DNA from: Martelella mediterranea
GTDB lineage: Bacteria; Pseudomonadota; Alphaproteobacteria; Rhizobiales; Rhizobiaceae
Direction: 5' to 3'
NCBI RefSeq assembly: GCF_021021415.1
Contig: NZ_JAINWJ010000007.1
Span: forward strand, 180,736 to 244,735
Length of the DNA stretch: 64,000 nucleotides
Part shown: positions 56,826-64,000 of the stretch, in pieces
How the letters are laid out: each line of letters starts with the position of its first letter
How positions within the stretch are numbered: the first letter of the stretch is position 1
Made by a program: the position numbers and the translations under genes
Notes under the pieces: generated by a model
What the model was told of the DNA's origin: nothing
Seen by the model: the letters and a program-made list of their open reading frames with translations, nothing else
Database searches by the model: none

Positions 56826-56948
56826 GTGTCGCGTACCGTATAAAACCCAGTGGAAGATCCTCTGGCAGTGGAACCCCATCGTCGGCCTTTCACCCCGCCC
56901 GCTTTTGCCGCATAAGAAGCAGACTGATTTGAACCGAACACCGGTGCC

Positions 56949-58082
56949 ATGCTGCCCTCGATCTTCCTCACATCGCTGAAGCTCACGGATTTCCGCAATT
57001 ATGAAAAGGCCGCGCTTGCCTTTGACGGGCGGCATGTGGTGCTGACGGGAGATAACGGCTCGGGCAAGACCAATCTGATGGAGGCGGTGTCGTTCCTCTC
57101 GCCCGGTCGGGGCCTCAGGCGCGCGGCCTATGGGCAGGTGACGCGCAAGGAGGCGGCGGCCGGGTTCACGGTATTTGCCGAGATGGAGGGGATGGAGGGT
57201 TCGGTCGCGATCGGCACGGGCACCGACGGCACGGAAGGGACCGGGCGCAAGGTGCGCATCAACGGCACCCCGGCTGCAACCGGCGACGAGCTTCTCGACC
57301 ATGCCCGGGTGATCTGGCTGACGCCGGCGATGGACGGGCTTTTCACCGGCGCGGCCGCCGACCGCCGCCGCTTCGTCGACCGCATGGTGCTGTCGATCGA
57401 CCCAACCCACGGCCGCCGGGTCGCCGATTTCGAGCGCGCCATGCGCTCGCGCAACCGGCTGCTTTCCGAACGGCGCATGGAGCCGGCCTGGCTTTCCGGG
57501 CTGGAGGAGCAGATGGCGGGCCTCGGCGTGGCGATGGCGCTGGCGCGGCGCGAACTGGTGACGCTGCTTGCCGCCCTGATCGAAGAGACGGCGGGCGGAT
57601 CGCCCTTCCCTGCCCCCGAGATCGCGCTTTCCGGCTTCTTCGCCGATCATGCCGAAGCCCCGGCCATCGACCTCGAGGACCGTTACCGCGCGCTCCTGGA
57701 AGAAGAACGCTTCCGCGATGCCGGCGCGGGACGCACGCTCGACGGCCCGCACCGCAGCGATCTGGAGGTGCGCCACGCGGCAAAGGCGATGGAGGCGGCG
57801 CTGTGTTCAACCGGAGAGCAGAAAGCGCTTCTGATCGGCCTGGTGCTCGCCCATGCCAGGCTCACCCGCCGCATCAGCGGCCATCCGCCAATCATGCTGT
57901 TCGACGAAGTTGCAGCCCATCTCGATGCCGGAAGGCGCGCGGCCCTGTTCGAACGAATCGACGATATCGGCGGCCAGGCCTTCATGACCGGCACCGACCG
58001 GGCGCTGTTTACCGCGCTCGGCGAACGCGGCCAGTTCTTCAATGTGTCGGCAGGCAGCATCGCCGAGGAAAAGCCTCAATAG
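56949..58082 (+). CDS. recF: DNA repair and replication protein RecF
   Basis: 377 residues of an SMC-like ATPase. Family start LTSLKLTDFRNYEKAAL, Walker A GDNGSGKT at 34-41, a signature STGEQKALLIGLVLAHARL and Walker B PPIMLFDEVAAHLD. It loads RecA at gaps through RecOR. It is away from the dnaA-dnaN context, as in many rhizobia. It converges with slyX and overlaps its end by seven bases. Confidence 0.94.
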   Translation: MLPSIFLTSLKLTDFRNYEKAALAFDGRHVVLTGDNGSGKTNLMEAVSFLSPGRGLRRAAYGQVTRKEAAAGFTVFAEMEGMEGSVAIGTGTDGTEGTGRKVRINGTPAATGDELLDHARVIWLTPAMDGLFTGAAADRRRFVDRMVLSIDPTHGRRVADFERAMRSRNRLLSERRMEPAWLSGLEEQMAGLGVAMALARRELVTLLAALIEETAGGSPFPAPEIALSGFFADHAEAPAIDLEDRYRALLEEERFRDAGAGRTLDGPHRSDLEVRHAAKAMEAALCSTGEQKALLIGLVLAHARLTRRISGHPPIMLFDEVAAHLDAGRRAALFERIDDIGGQAFMTGTDRALFTALGERGQFFNVSAGSIAEEKPQ

Positions 58083-58279
58083 TGCGGCGGTTTGGTGATC
58101 GCCGGGCGTTCGCCAGCGGTTTCCTCCAGCGTCAGAAAGCGGTCGGTCAGGACCTCGAACTGCTTCTTCAGCCGGTCGATTTCCTTCCATTGGGCGGCAA
58201 GCTGTTCAGACAATTCGTCGATGGTTTTCGCCTGATAGGCGACGGTTTCTTCCAGTTTAAGAATACGGTCGTCACTCAT
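58076..58279 (-). CDS. slyX: SlyX-family protein
   Basis: 67 residues: a coiled coil (ILKLEETVAYQAKTIDELSE to about 50) and the family terminal motif PPHY. SlyX has no known biochemical role. Start ATG at 58279 follows GGAAAACACC; 58291 is an alternative adding four residues. It overlaps recF tail to tail. Confidence 0.85.
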   Translation of the reverse strand: MSDDRILKLEETVAYQAKTIDELSEQLAAQWKEIDRLKKQFEVLTDRFLTLEETAGERPAITKPPHY

Positions 58280-58345
58280 GGTGTTTTCCATCACGTTTGC
58301 GGGTTCTTGGCTATCCGTTCCTGCCGTGCCTGATATAGTGAAACG

Positions 58346-59113
58346 ATGAGTGACATTGAACCCTTTTCTGCCGAAGAAATAGAACGTTACGCCCGCCATA
58401 TCGTGCTGCCGGAAATCGGCGGGCCGGGCCAGCAGGCGCTGAAGCGCGCCCGGGTGCTGGTGATCGGCGCGGGCGGGCTGGGCGCGCCTGTGCTTGCCTA
58501 TCTGGCCGCCGCCGGCGTCGGCACGCTCGGCATCGCCGATGATGACGGCGTCAGCCTTTCCAACCTGCAGCGGCAGGTTATCCACGACACCGGCACGATC
58601 GGCCAGAGCAAGACCGAAAGCGCGGTCCGCGCGATCGCCCGCCTCAACCCGCATGTCATCTGCCGGCGCTATGACGAGCGGCTGGAGGACGGCAATATCG
58701 ACGCTGTGCTGAAGGGCTTCGATCTTCTGATCGACGGCTCCGACAATTTCGACACACGCTACCGCGCGGCCGATGCGGCGGAGCGGGCGGAAATCCCGCT
58801 GGTGACCGGCGCCGTCGGCCGGTTCGACGGCTCGCTGACGGTGCTGAAACCCTATGAAACCGGCAAGGACGGGGCGCAAAACCCACACTACCGCGACCTC
58901 TACCCGAAAAAGCCCCCGGCGGGCCTCGTACCGTCCTGCGCCGAGGCCGGCGTGATCGGCCCCGTCACCGGCGTGATCGGCACGCTGATGGCGATGGAGG
59001 CGGTGAAGCTGATCACCGGCGCGGGCGAACCGCTGATCGGTCGACTGCTGCTCTATGACGGCCTAGGCGCGCGGTTCGAGACCATCTACTACGCGCGCAA
59101 GCAGCCGCGGTGA
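58346..59113 (+). CDS. moeB: MoeB/ThiF-type sulfur-carrier adenylyltransferase
   Basis: 255 residues. The nucleotide site GAGGLGAP is at 41-48 and the family core LQRQVIHDTGTIGQSKTESA follows. It adenylates the C terminus of a ubiquitin-like sulfur carrier (MoaD or ThiS). The two CxxC zinc pairs of E. coli MoeB are missing: only one cysteine remains in VPSCAEAGVIGP. It is divergent from slyX. Whether it serves molybdopterin or thiazole synthesis cannot be told. Confidence 0.88.
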   Translation: MSDIEPFSAEEIERYARHIVLPEIGGPGQQALKRARVLVIGAGGLGAPVLAYLAAAGVGTLGIADDDGVSLSNLQRQVIHDTGTIGQSKTESAVRAIARLNPHVICRRYDERLEDGNIDAVLKGFDLLIDGSDNFDTRYRAADAAERAEIPLVTGAVGRFDGSLTVLKPYETGKDGAQNPHYRDLYPKKPPAGLVPSCAEAGVIGPVTGVIGTLMAMEAVKLITGAGEPLIGRLLLYDGLGARFETIYYARKQPR

Positions 59114-59122
59114 ACGGCGATA

Positions 59123-60016
59123 TCAAAGCGCGTTGATCGGCAGTTTCAGCATTGGCCGGCCATCCTGGTCCTTCGGGATTTCGCCGGCGCGTATATTGAC
59201 CTGCAGCGAGGGCAGGATCAGCCGGGGCATGGACAGCGTGGCGTCGCGCGCCTCGCGCATCTTCACGAATTCGTCCTCGCTGATGCCGTCCCTGAGATGG
59301 ATGTTGTGCGCGCGCTCCGAACCGACCGTGGTTTCCCAGGCGATATCGCGGCCATTCGGCCCGTAATCATGGCAGATGAACAGCCGCGTCTCCGGCGGCA
59401 ATGCAAGAACGCGCTTGATGGAGCGGTAGAGCGTGCGGGCATCGCCGCCGGGGAAATCGGCGCGCGCCGAGCCACCATCGGGCATGAACAGCGTATCGCC
59501 GACGAAAGCGGCATCGCCGATCACATGGGTCATGCAGGCCGGGGTGTGGCCGGGCGTATGCATGACATGGGCGGTCATCGTGCCGATCTGGTAGCTGTCG
59601 CCATCGCCAAACAGTCGGTCGAACTGGGAGCCGTCGCGCTGGAACGCGGTGCCCTCGTTGAAAATCTTGCCGAACGTGTCCTGCACGATCGTGATGTTCT
59701 CGCCGATGCCGAGCTTGCCGCCGAGCTGCTCCTGGATATAGGGCGCGCCGGAAAGATGGTCGGCGTGAACATGGGTCTCGATGATCCATTCCAGCCGCCA
59801 GCCATGGCTGCGGATCACCTCGATCAGCCGGTCCGCGCTTTCAAAGCTGATCCGGCCGGCGGCCTGGTCGAAATCCATGACGCTGTCGATGACCACGCAG
59901 GCATCGGAGGCGGGATCCTTCACGATATAGGAGATCGTATTGGTCGCGGGGTCGAAAAAACCATGGACCTCGGGCTTCAGCGCCGGATCCGGCGTGAAAG
60001 GAAGTGTTGTGTTCAT
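59123..60016 (-). CDS. ETHE1-like persulfide dioxygenase / Blh-type MBL hydrolase
   Basis: 297 residues of the metallo-beta-lactamase fold. H82-x-H84-x-D86-H87 in ETHVHADHLSG, and the further ligands in HVMHTPGHTPA and GDTLFMPDGG. Such proteins oxidise glutathione persulfide and are known in rhizobia as Blh in hydrogen-sulfide detoxification. The usual BigR regulator gene and rhodanese-like partners are not adjacent. Start 60016 is preferred over the upstream alternative. Confidence 0.87.
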   Translation of the reverse strand: MNTTLPFTPDPALKPEVHGFFDPATNTISYIVKDPASDACVVIDSVMDFDQAAGRISFESADRLIEVIRSHGWRLEWIIETHVHADHLSGAPYIQEQLGGKLGIGENITIVQDTFGKIFNEGTAFQRDGSQFDRLFGDGDSYQIGTMTAHVMHTPGHTPACMTHVIGDAAFVGDTLFMPDGGSARADFPGGDARTLYRSIKRVLALPPETRLFICHDYGPNGRDIAWETTVGSERAHNIHLRDGISEDEFVKMREARDATLSMPRLILPSLQVNIRAGEIPKDQDGRPMLKLPINAL

Positions 60017-60153
60017 GACGTCACCCTGATGGAATGATTTTCCAAAAGAGATGCCATTTGTAGAAGCTGAATTCAAGACGCAGAATTGTCGCACACTGCC
60101 CTGTCACGGGACAGGCGTCGCAAAAAACCCAACTTTGTGCCTTGCCCGCCGCT

Positions 60154-61929
60154 CTATGCCCGATTCGAAATCCAGCGGCACTGATAGGGCGCAAAGGAGA
60201 TCTTGTTGCCGCCGGCGGTGATCTGCTCGCCGGTAATCAGGTCCGTCCAGTTCTCGCCACCAATCAGATTGAGCGACATGGCCGGAATCTCCAGCGCCTC
60301 GTCGGTGACATTGTTGATCGCGAACACGCTCTGCGAGCGATCGACGCTCTGGCGCCAGAAGCCGAACAGCTTTTCACCGAGATGGAGCGTGAACTGCGTC
60401 GCGTTCGGGTGAAACGCCTGCTGCCGGGTGCGGATGCCGATCAGCCGACACATTTCGTTGAACACCCTGGCATGCTGCGTGGTCTCGTCGCCAAGGGCTT
60501 GCTGCAGCTTGTCGTAATTCCAGCGGTGGCGGTTGATGGCGCGGTTGTGGCCGGATTTCTCGACGCCCTCGGCATCATTGCTCGTCGCCAGCAGGGAATG
60601 GATATAGAAGGCCGGAATACCCTCCAGCGCCATCGCGATCGTCTGGCTGCAGAGGAAACGGGCGATATTGTGCTCGTCCTCGCCCTTCACCGTGCCCTTC
60701 AGCGCATCGAACAGCGACACATTCATCTCGTAGGGCCGCATTGAGCCATCGGAAAGCTGACGCATCGAGACGCGGCCGCCAAACTGCTGGATGGTCTCGA
60801 CCATGCCGGTGATCGCCTCCTCCGACAGCAGGCTTTCGGCCGGGCGCAAGCCGATGCCGTCATGCGACGCGGTGAAGTTGAAATAGGCGCAGCCCATCTG
60901 CGCCGGCGGCATCGCCATCTGCCAGGCATTCAGAAACTGCGAAGTGCCGTTCAAAAGCGCGTGCACGATCAGCGGCGGCAGCGAGAAATTGTAGATCATG
61001 TGCGCTTCATTGCGATTGCCGAAATAGCTGAGGTTTTCGACATTCGGCACGTTGGTCTCGGTGATGAGAACGACGCTTTCCTCGCTGAAATCGGCAAGCA
61101 CCCGCATCAGCCGGATGATCTCGTGGGTCTCGGGCAGGTGGATACAGGAGGTGCCGACCTCTTTCCACATGAAGGCGCAGGCATCCAGCCTTATGGTGCG
61201 CACGCCGCGATTGATGTGGAAGCGCATGATGCGGAGAAACTCCAGCAGCACGTCCGGATTGGAAAAGTCGAAGTCCACCTGATCGTGGCTGAATGTGCAC
61301 CAGACATATTTGTCGCCATCGGCGGTCTCGACCTTGCGCAGCAGCGGATGGGCGCGCGGGCGCACCACATCGGAAAGGTCGTCCTCCGGCGAGGCGGTGA
61401 AGAAGAAATCCTTGTAGGGCTCGTGACCCATGCGGAATTCGTTGAACCAGGCGCTCTGGCTGGAACAGTGGTTCAGCACCAGATCCGACATCAGGCGGAA
61501 TTCGCGGCTGATGCGCTCGATATCCTCCCAGCCGCCCAGCCCGCTGTCGACCACCCGGTAATCGGTGATCGCAAAGCCATCGTCCGAGGTATAGGGAAAA
61601 TAGGGCAGAATATGCACGCCCTTGATGACGCCCTTGAGGTTCTCGGTCAGAAAATCCTGCAGCAGCGAAAGCGGCTTGTGTTCCCCGTCGATGATCGAAT
61701 TGCCGTAGGTGATGACATAGGTGTTGTCCGCGCTCCACATATTGTTGCCGGCGGTGCGACCGCGTTTGCGCGGCACAACGCCGTCGCTCCAGAAGGCCTC
61801 GAGCACCTGCCGCGTCAGCGCGCGGGAATCATGATCGGGATAGATATTCTCAAGATGGAGCCTGATGCTTTCCCGCAACCGGCGGGTGATAACCATAGGC
61901 TTTGGCGGCGTCTCGGAAATTGTCGTCAT
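60154..61929 (-). CDS. GH13_18 sugar phosphorylase (sucrose or glucosylglycerate type)
   Basis: 591 residues. Catalytic triad: nucleophile D249 in TIRLDACAF, acid/base E291 in LITETNVPN, and D357 in TASHDGIGLRP. The family also has YGNSIIDGEHKPL and LPYFPYTSDDGFAITDY. Members split sucrose, sucrose-6-phosphate, glucosylglycerol or glucosylglycerate with phosphate, and the length resembles glucosylglycerate phosphorylase. Start 61929 follows AGGTAAGA. It has no neighbouring carbohydrate genes. Confidence 0.85.
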   Translation of the reverse strand: MTTISETPPKPMVITRRLRESIRLHLENIYPDHDSRALTRQVLEAFWSDGVVPRKRGRTAGNNMWSADNTYVITYGNSIIDGEHKPLSLLQDFLTENLKGVIKGVHILPYFPYTSDDGFAITDYRVVDSGLGGWEDIERISREFRLMSDLVLNHCSSQSAWFNEFRMGHEPYKDFFFTASPEDDLSDVVRPRAHPLLRKVETADGDKYVWCTFSHDQVDFDFSNPDVLLEFLRIMRFHINRGVRTIRLDACAFMWKEVGTSCIHLPETHEIIRLMRVLADFSEESVVLITETNVPNVENLSYFGNRNEAHMIYNFSLPPLIVHALLNGTSQFLNAWQMAMPPAQMGCAYFNFTASHDGIGLRPAESLLSEEAITGMVETIQQFGGRVSMRQLSDGSMRPYEMNVSLFDALKGTVKGEDEHNIARFLCSQTIAMALEGIPAFYIHSLLATSNDAEGVEKSGHNRAINRHRWNYDKLQQALGDETTQHARVFNEMCRLIGIRTRQQAFHPNATQFTLHLGEKLFGFWRQSVDRSQSVFAINNVTDEALEIPAMSLNLIGGENWTDLITGEQITAGGNKISFAPYQCRWISNRA

Positions 61930-62378
61930 TCTTACCTGCTTTCCCCTTGATGCCAAGGTTATCACGTCGCATCCGATTGGCAATTGTGAATTGCACCGCA
62001 ATATGAACGTCCCCATTTGTTGCGCCGCAGCAGAAGCGATAGCCAGTGGTTTGGGAATGAGCAGCCCGATCTTGTCCGCATTCAGGTTGCATGCGCTGGC
62101 GCTGAAGAAATCGCCGGTGCGTTTTCATTCTGATGCCCTCATGAGACATTCAGCAGGCGGGAATCCCAAACGCCGCGCCTGATTTTCGGCACAATAAAAA
62201 ATAGAGTTGACAGCGCTAACAATCGAACACAAAACAACATCCAATAGAAGCGCCAAAAAATCCGCTTCCAACTGGATTTTTACCAGTTATCCGCTAAATT
62301 AGAAGATCAGAAAGCAAAACAGATAAAGTAAAATCATTCTCTAAATTAGATTTTACTTAAAAAATATGGGTCAACATC
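61930..62378. other. Gap with an AT-rich regulatory half
   Basis: 449 bases without a convincing gene. The first half is of normal composition; from about 62190 it becomes clearly AT-rich and contains the symmetrical signals listed below. A TTGACA at 62206 could be a -35 box but lacks a good -10. Confidence 0.45.
62294..62358. promoter_or_regulatory. AT-rich dyad and direct repeat before a small regulator gene
   Basis: AAGTAAAATC (62326-62335) and GATTTTACTT (62349-62358) are a perfect 10-base inverted repeat with a 13-base gap, 20 bases before the start at 62379. CTAAATTAGA occurs at 62294 and again at 62341, within the dyad. This is a strong candidate for an autoregulatory operator. Confidence 0.5.
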
Positions 62379-62711
62379 ATGAATCATAACGGCGTCGTCA
62401 TTCGCCTCAACCGGTCGACGGAAGCAGACGCAAAGCTTCACGGCGCGGCCGAACTCCTGTCGGCACTCGCCTTCGACCATCGGCTTGCCATTGCAAGGGC
62501 ACTTCAGTCCGGCTCCAGAACGCTGATTGAACTCAGCCACGCCACCGGCCTGGCGTTCAAGCCGCTGATCTCGACGATCGCGAAGCTGCTGCAGTCCGGC
62601 CTGATCGTCATGCGGCGGCAGAACAATGAAACGGTCTACGAACTCGGTAACCCGCGGCTGGGAGAGGTCGTGCGCCTGGCAGATCGCATCGTCGGGCGAA
62701 ATCCGAACTGA
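62379..62711 (+). CDS. Small winged-helix (ArsR-like) regulator
   Basis: 110 residues. A winged helix spans about 20-95: LLSALAFDHRLAIARALQSG, recognition helix GLAFKPLISTIAKLLQSGLI and wing VMRRQNNETVYEL. No metal-binding cysteine pair is seen, so it is not a classical metal sensor. No ribosome site is obvious. It lies 146 bases before tRNA-Phe and its upstream DNA is AT-rich. The target, apart from possible self-control, is unknown. Confidence 0.75.
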   Translation: MNHNGVVIRLNRSTEADAKLHGAAELLSALAFDHRLAIARALQSGSRTLIELSHATGLAFKPLISTIAKLLQSGLIVMRRQNNETVYELGNPRLGEVVRLADRIVGRNPN

Positions 62712-62856
62712 TAGGGTTGGCCAGTTCCGGCGCGCCGCTTCCGCCTGTTAAAATTCTTGGAAATTCCGCTTTTTGCCGCTGGACTTGAAAAAACAAGATG
62801 CTATAAACGCGCTCACTCAAGGGCGCCTGCCGCCCTGCTCTCGCCCCCGGGCGATG

Positions 62857-62932
62857 GCCCAGATAGCTCAGTTGGTAGAGCAGCGGATTGAAAATCCGCG
62901 TGTCCGTGGTTCGAATCCGCGTCTGGGCACCA
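62857..62932 (+). tRNA. tRNA-Phe(GAA)
   Basis: 76 bases including an encoded CCA. Acceptor GCCCAGA pairs with TCTGGGC; the anticodon loop TTGAAAA between GCGGA and TCCGC reads GAA at 62890-62892; the T arm contains GGTTCGAATCC. An integrase gene starts 55 bases downstream, so its 3' half is the probable attachment site. Confidence 0.97.
62890..62932. other. Probable attachment-site region (attL) at the tRNA 3' half
   Basis: Phage and island integrases of the tyrosine type use the anticodon-to-3'-end part of tRNA genes as crossover. Here a tyrosine integrase reads toward the tRNA from the right. The matching repeat would lie outside the window, so the exact core cannot be shown. Confidence 0.45.
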
Positions 62933-62987
62933 TTTCTCTATAAAATTTTATATTTTTCAGACGGTTAAACCTTGGTTTTGTCCCACC

Positions 62988-63983
62988 TTAATTGTCTTTG
63001 CGAAAAAGTGGGACACTTTTGTCCTTGCTGTGTTCTCCCGAAATGCGCTTGAGGGCGCTTTCGGCCCGCGTTTTCTGACTCGCTGCCCGGGCGTATCTTG
63101 TCACCTCTTTGGAGGTCGTATGGCCTGTAATGGCCATGATTTCGAATTCCGTGCAACCGAGTTCGGCCAAGCGTGCAGCCGCTGCCTTGCGAAGGCCGTG
63201 AACCGAACAGTTTTCGAGCCCAGCTTCGTCGACCCATTTGTGGAACCGGTTTCCGAAACCGTTCGAGGTAAAAGGCTGGCCAAAGCTCGTAACAAGAAAT
63301 GTCAAGTCGCCGGTCGGGGATGCGTCAAGGATGTGCTGGAGCGCTGGAATAATCGGAAGCTCCATATGAACCGGCTTCCGCTTTCGATTTTTGTGCTGCG
63401 TGAAGACAAGCCACCCATCTCTAACATGCTGTTGGCCGAGCGCGACCAGGTCAGCGCGTCTCTGCCCTGTGTAAAGAGCAAGCGCGAGCGCAAGCCTCGC
63501 AGTCGTGCCGACCGGGTGCTGTTTCTCGAATCTCTCGATTTCAGCGAGCGTCCAGCTATGAAAACCTTCGGCACCGCCGGATAGATATTCAATTTTCTCG
63601 GCTGGGTTGGCATCATGCAGGTCATATCGAACAGCATATTTATGTAGCTGCCGAAGCGCCTTCACCATGCCGTTCGCTGCTTCGGGACGATCAACCATTT
63701 CATCCCGGCGTTTACGGATATGACGTGGCATCATCATCTTGAAGGGCTTGTCGCCATCGCCGTTGTTCTGGCAGAAGCGTTCAAGAATGCCTCGGCGAAC
63801 TCGCTGTGTTCGCGGATCCAGTTCCTGAAACATAGCTGATTTGTAGTATTGAACACAAAGCCACCGAAGGCTTTGGGGTTTGATCTGGTTTGCGCCCAGA
63901 ACTGTGTTGAGTGTCGTTGCAGGCGCAGCGACGACTGCCTTGTTGTAATCTTCAAGGAAAGAGGTGGCTCGGGAAATCTGCAC
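62988..63983 (-). CDS. Tyrosine-type integrase of an integrated element
   Basis: 331 residues to a GTG start; the frame stays open to the right edge, so the true start may lie outside. N-terminal SAM-like DNA-binding half (about 35-125), then the catalytic domain from 140: R175 in TGQRRADLV, H262 and R265 in VHGLRKAAA, H288 in ITGHTT and the nucleophile Y297 in VTRYARAA. The gene reads toward tRNA-Phe 55 bases away, as in islands, integrative elements and prophages. Mean GC is lower than that of the housekeeping genes, in keeping with transfer. Confidence 0.92.
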   Translation of the reverse strand: MQISRATSFLEDYNKAVVAAPATTLNTVLGANQIKPQSLRWLCVQYYKSAMFQELDPRTQRVRRGILERFCQNNGDGDKPFKMMMPRHIRKRRDEMVDRPEAANGMVKALRQLHKYAVRYDLHDANPAEKIEYLSGGAEGFHSWTLAEIERFEKQHPVGTTARLALALALYTGQRRADLVALGQQHVRDGWLVFTQHKNRKRKPVHMELPIIPALQHILDASPTGDLTFLVTSFGQPFTSNGFGNRFHKWVDEAGLENCSVHGLRKAAAARLAELGCTEFEIMAITGHTTSKEVTRYARAASQKTRAESALKRISGEHSKDKSVPLFRKDN

Positions 63984-64000
63984 AGCTAGGATAAGTGGAG

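Larger units (their letters stand above)
56454..56948. other. Gap between dnaJ and recF
   Basis: 495 bases without a gene. It holds the dnaJ terminator, copy 2 of the dispersed two-hairpin repeat and, at its end, the region just before recF. No convincing promoter is visible. Confidence 0.5.

Overview
The window looks like chromosomal DNA of a high-GC alphaproteobacterium of the order Hyphomicrobiales, close to Rhizobiaceae or Aurantimonadaceae. A Martelella-like genome is a guess from overall flavour, not something the sequence proves. Support comes from the gene order rplU-rpmA-(acetyltransferases)-obgE-proB-proA-nadD-rsfS-rlmH-envC-ctpA, the dnaK-dnaJ pair, the wealth of ABC sugar and peptide importers, and rhizobial-type palindromic intergenic repeats.

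Region by region: 1-10.4 kb is a carbohydrate block on the + strand. It holds a ROK regulator divergent from a truncated solute-binding protein, a Gfo/Idh/MocA oxidoreductase, a ThuA-like protein, an aldo/keto reductase, a two-part ArsR-type regulator, a GH51 arabinofuranosidase and an ABC importer (binding protein plus two permeases). Its probable ATPase lies convergently at 10.5-11.5 kb. At 11.5-12.2 kb there is a palindrome-rich, partly AT-rich gap and one small orphan gene. At 12.4-20.9 kb, on the - strand, lies a peptide-import operon: LysR regulator, DppB, DppC and DppDF-type transporter parts, a cytoplasmic beta-lactamase-fold hydrolase, a family 5 binding protein and an M20 amidohydrolase. 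At 21.2-32.1 kb is the conserved housekeeping run listed above, with a PP2C-like phosphatase between nadD and rsfS. A tRNA-Ser(CGA) follows at 32.6 kb.

From 33.0-38.8 kb a second sugar importer is co-transcribed with an NanE-type epimerase and an amino-sugar kinase. At 38.9-43.9 kb is a HlyD/RbbA/ABC-2 export system. At 44-53 kb are mixed genes: DUF2794, a 269-bp palindromic transposon-like repeat, a CelD-like acetyltransferase, a lipoprotein, TrhO, split CHAD and CYTH genes, a KDPG-type aldolase, and a SAH-hydrolase-like protein shorter than its family. At 53-59 kb are dnaK, dnaJ, recF, slyX and moeB. At 59-62 kb are an ETHE1-like dioxygenase and a GH13_18 phosphorylase. The right edge holds a small winged-helix regulator with an AT-rich operator, then tRNA-Phe(GAA) with a tyrosine integrase immediately behind it. 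This is the usual signature of the left border of an integrated element that continues past the window.

The genes work mainly as uptake-plus-catabolism modules: arabinoside, amino sugar, and peptide or amide. Each transporter is linked to its first enzymes and usually to its own regulator. These are embedded among translation, GTPase, proline and chaperone functions. I found no CRISPR array and no recognisable multi-gene defence system; the integrated element at the right edge is where accessory cargo would be expected, but only its integrase is visible.
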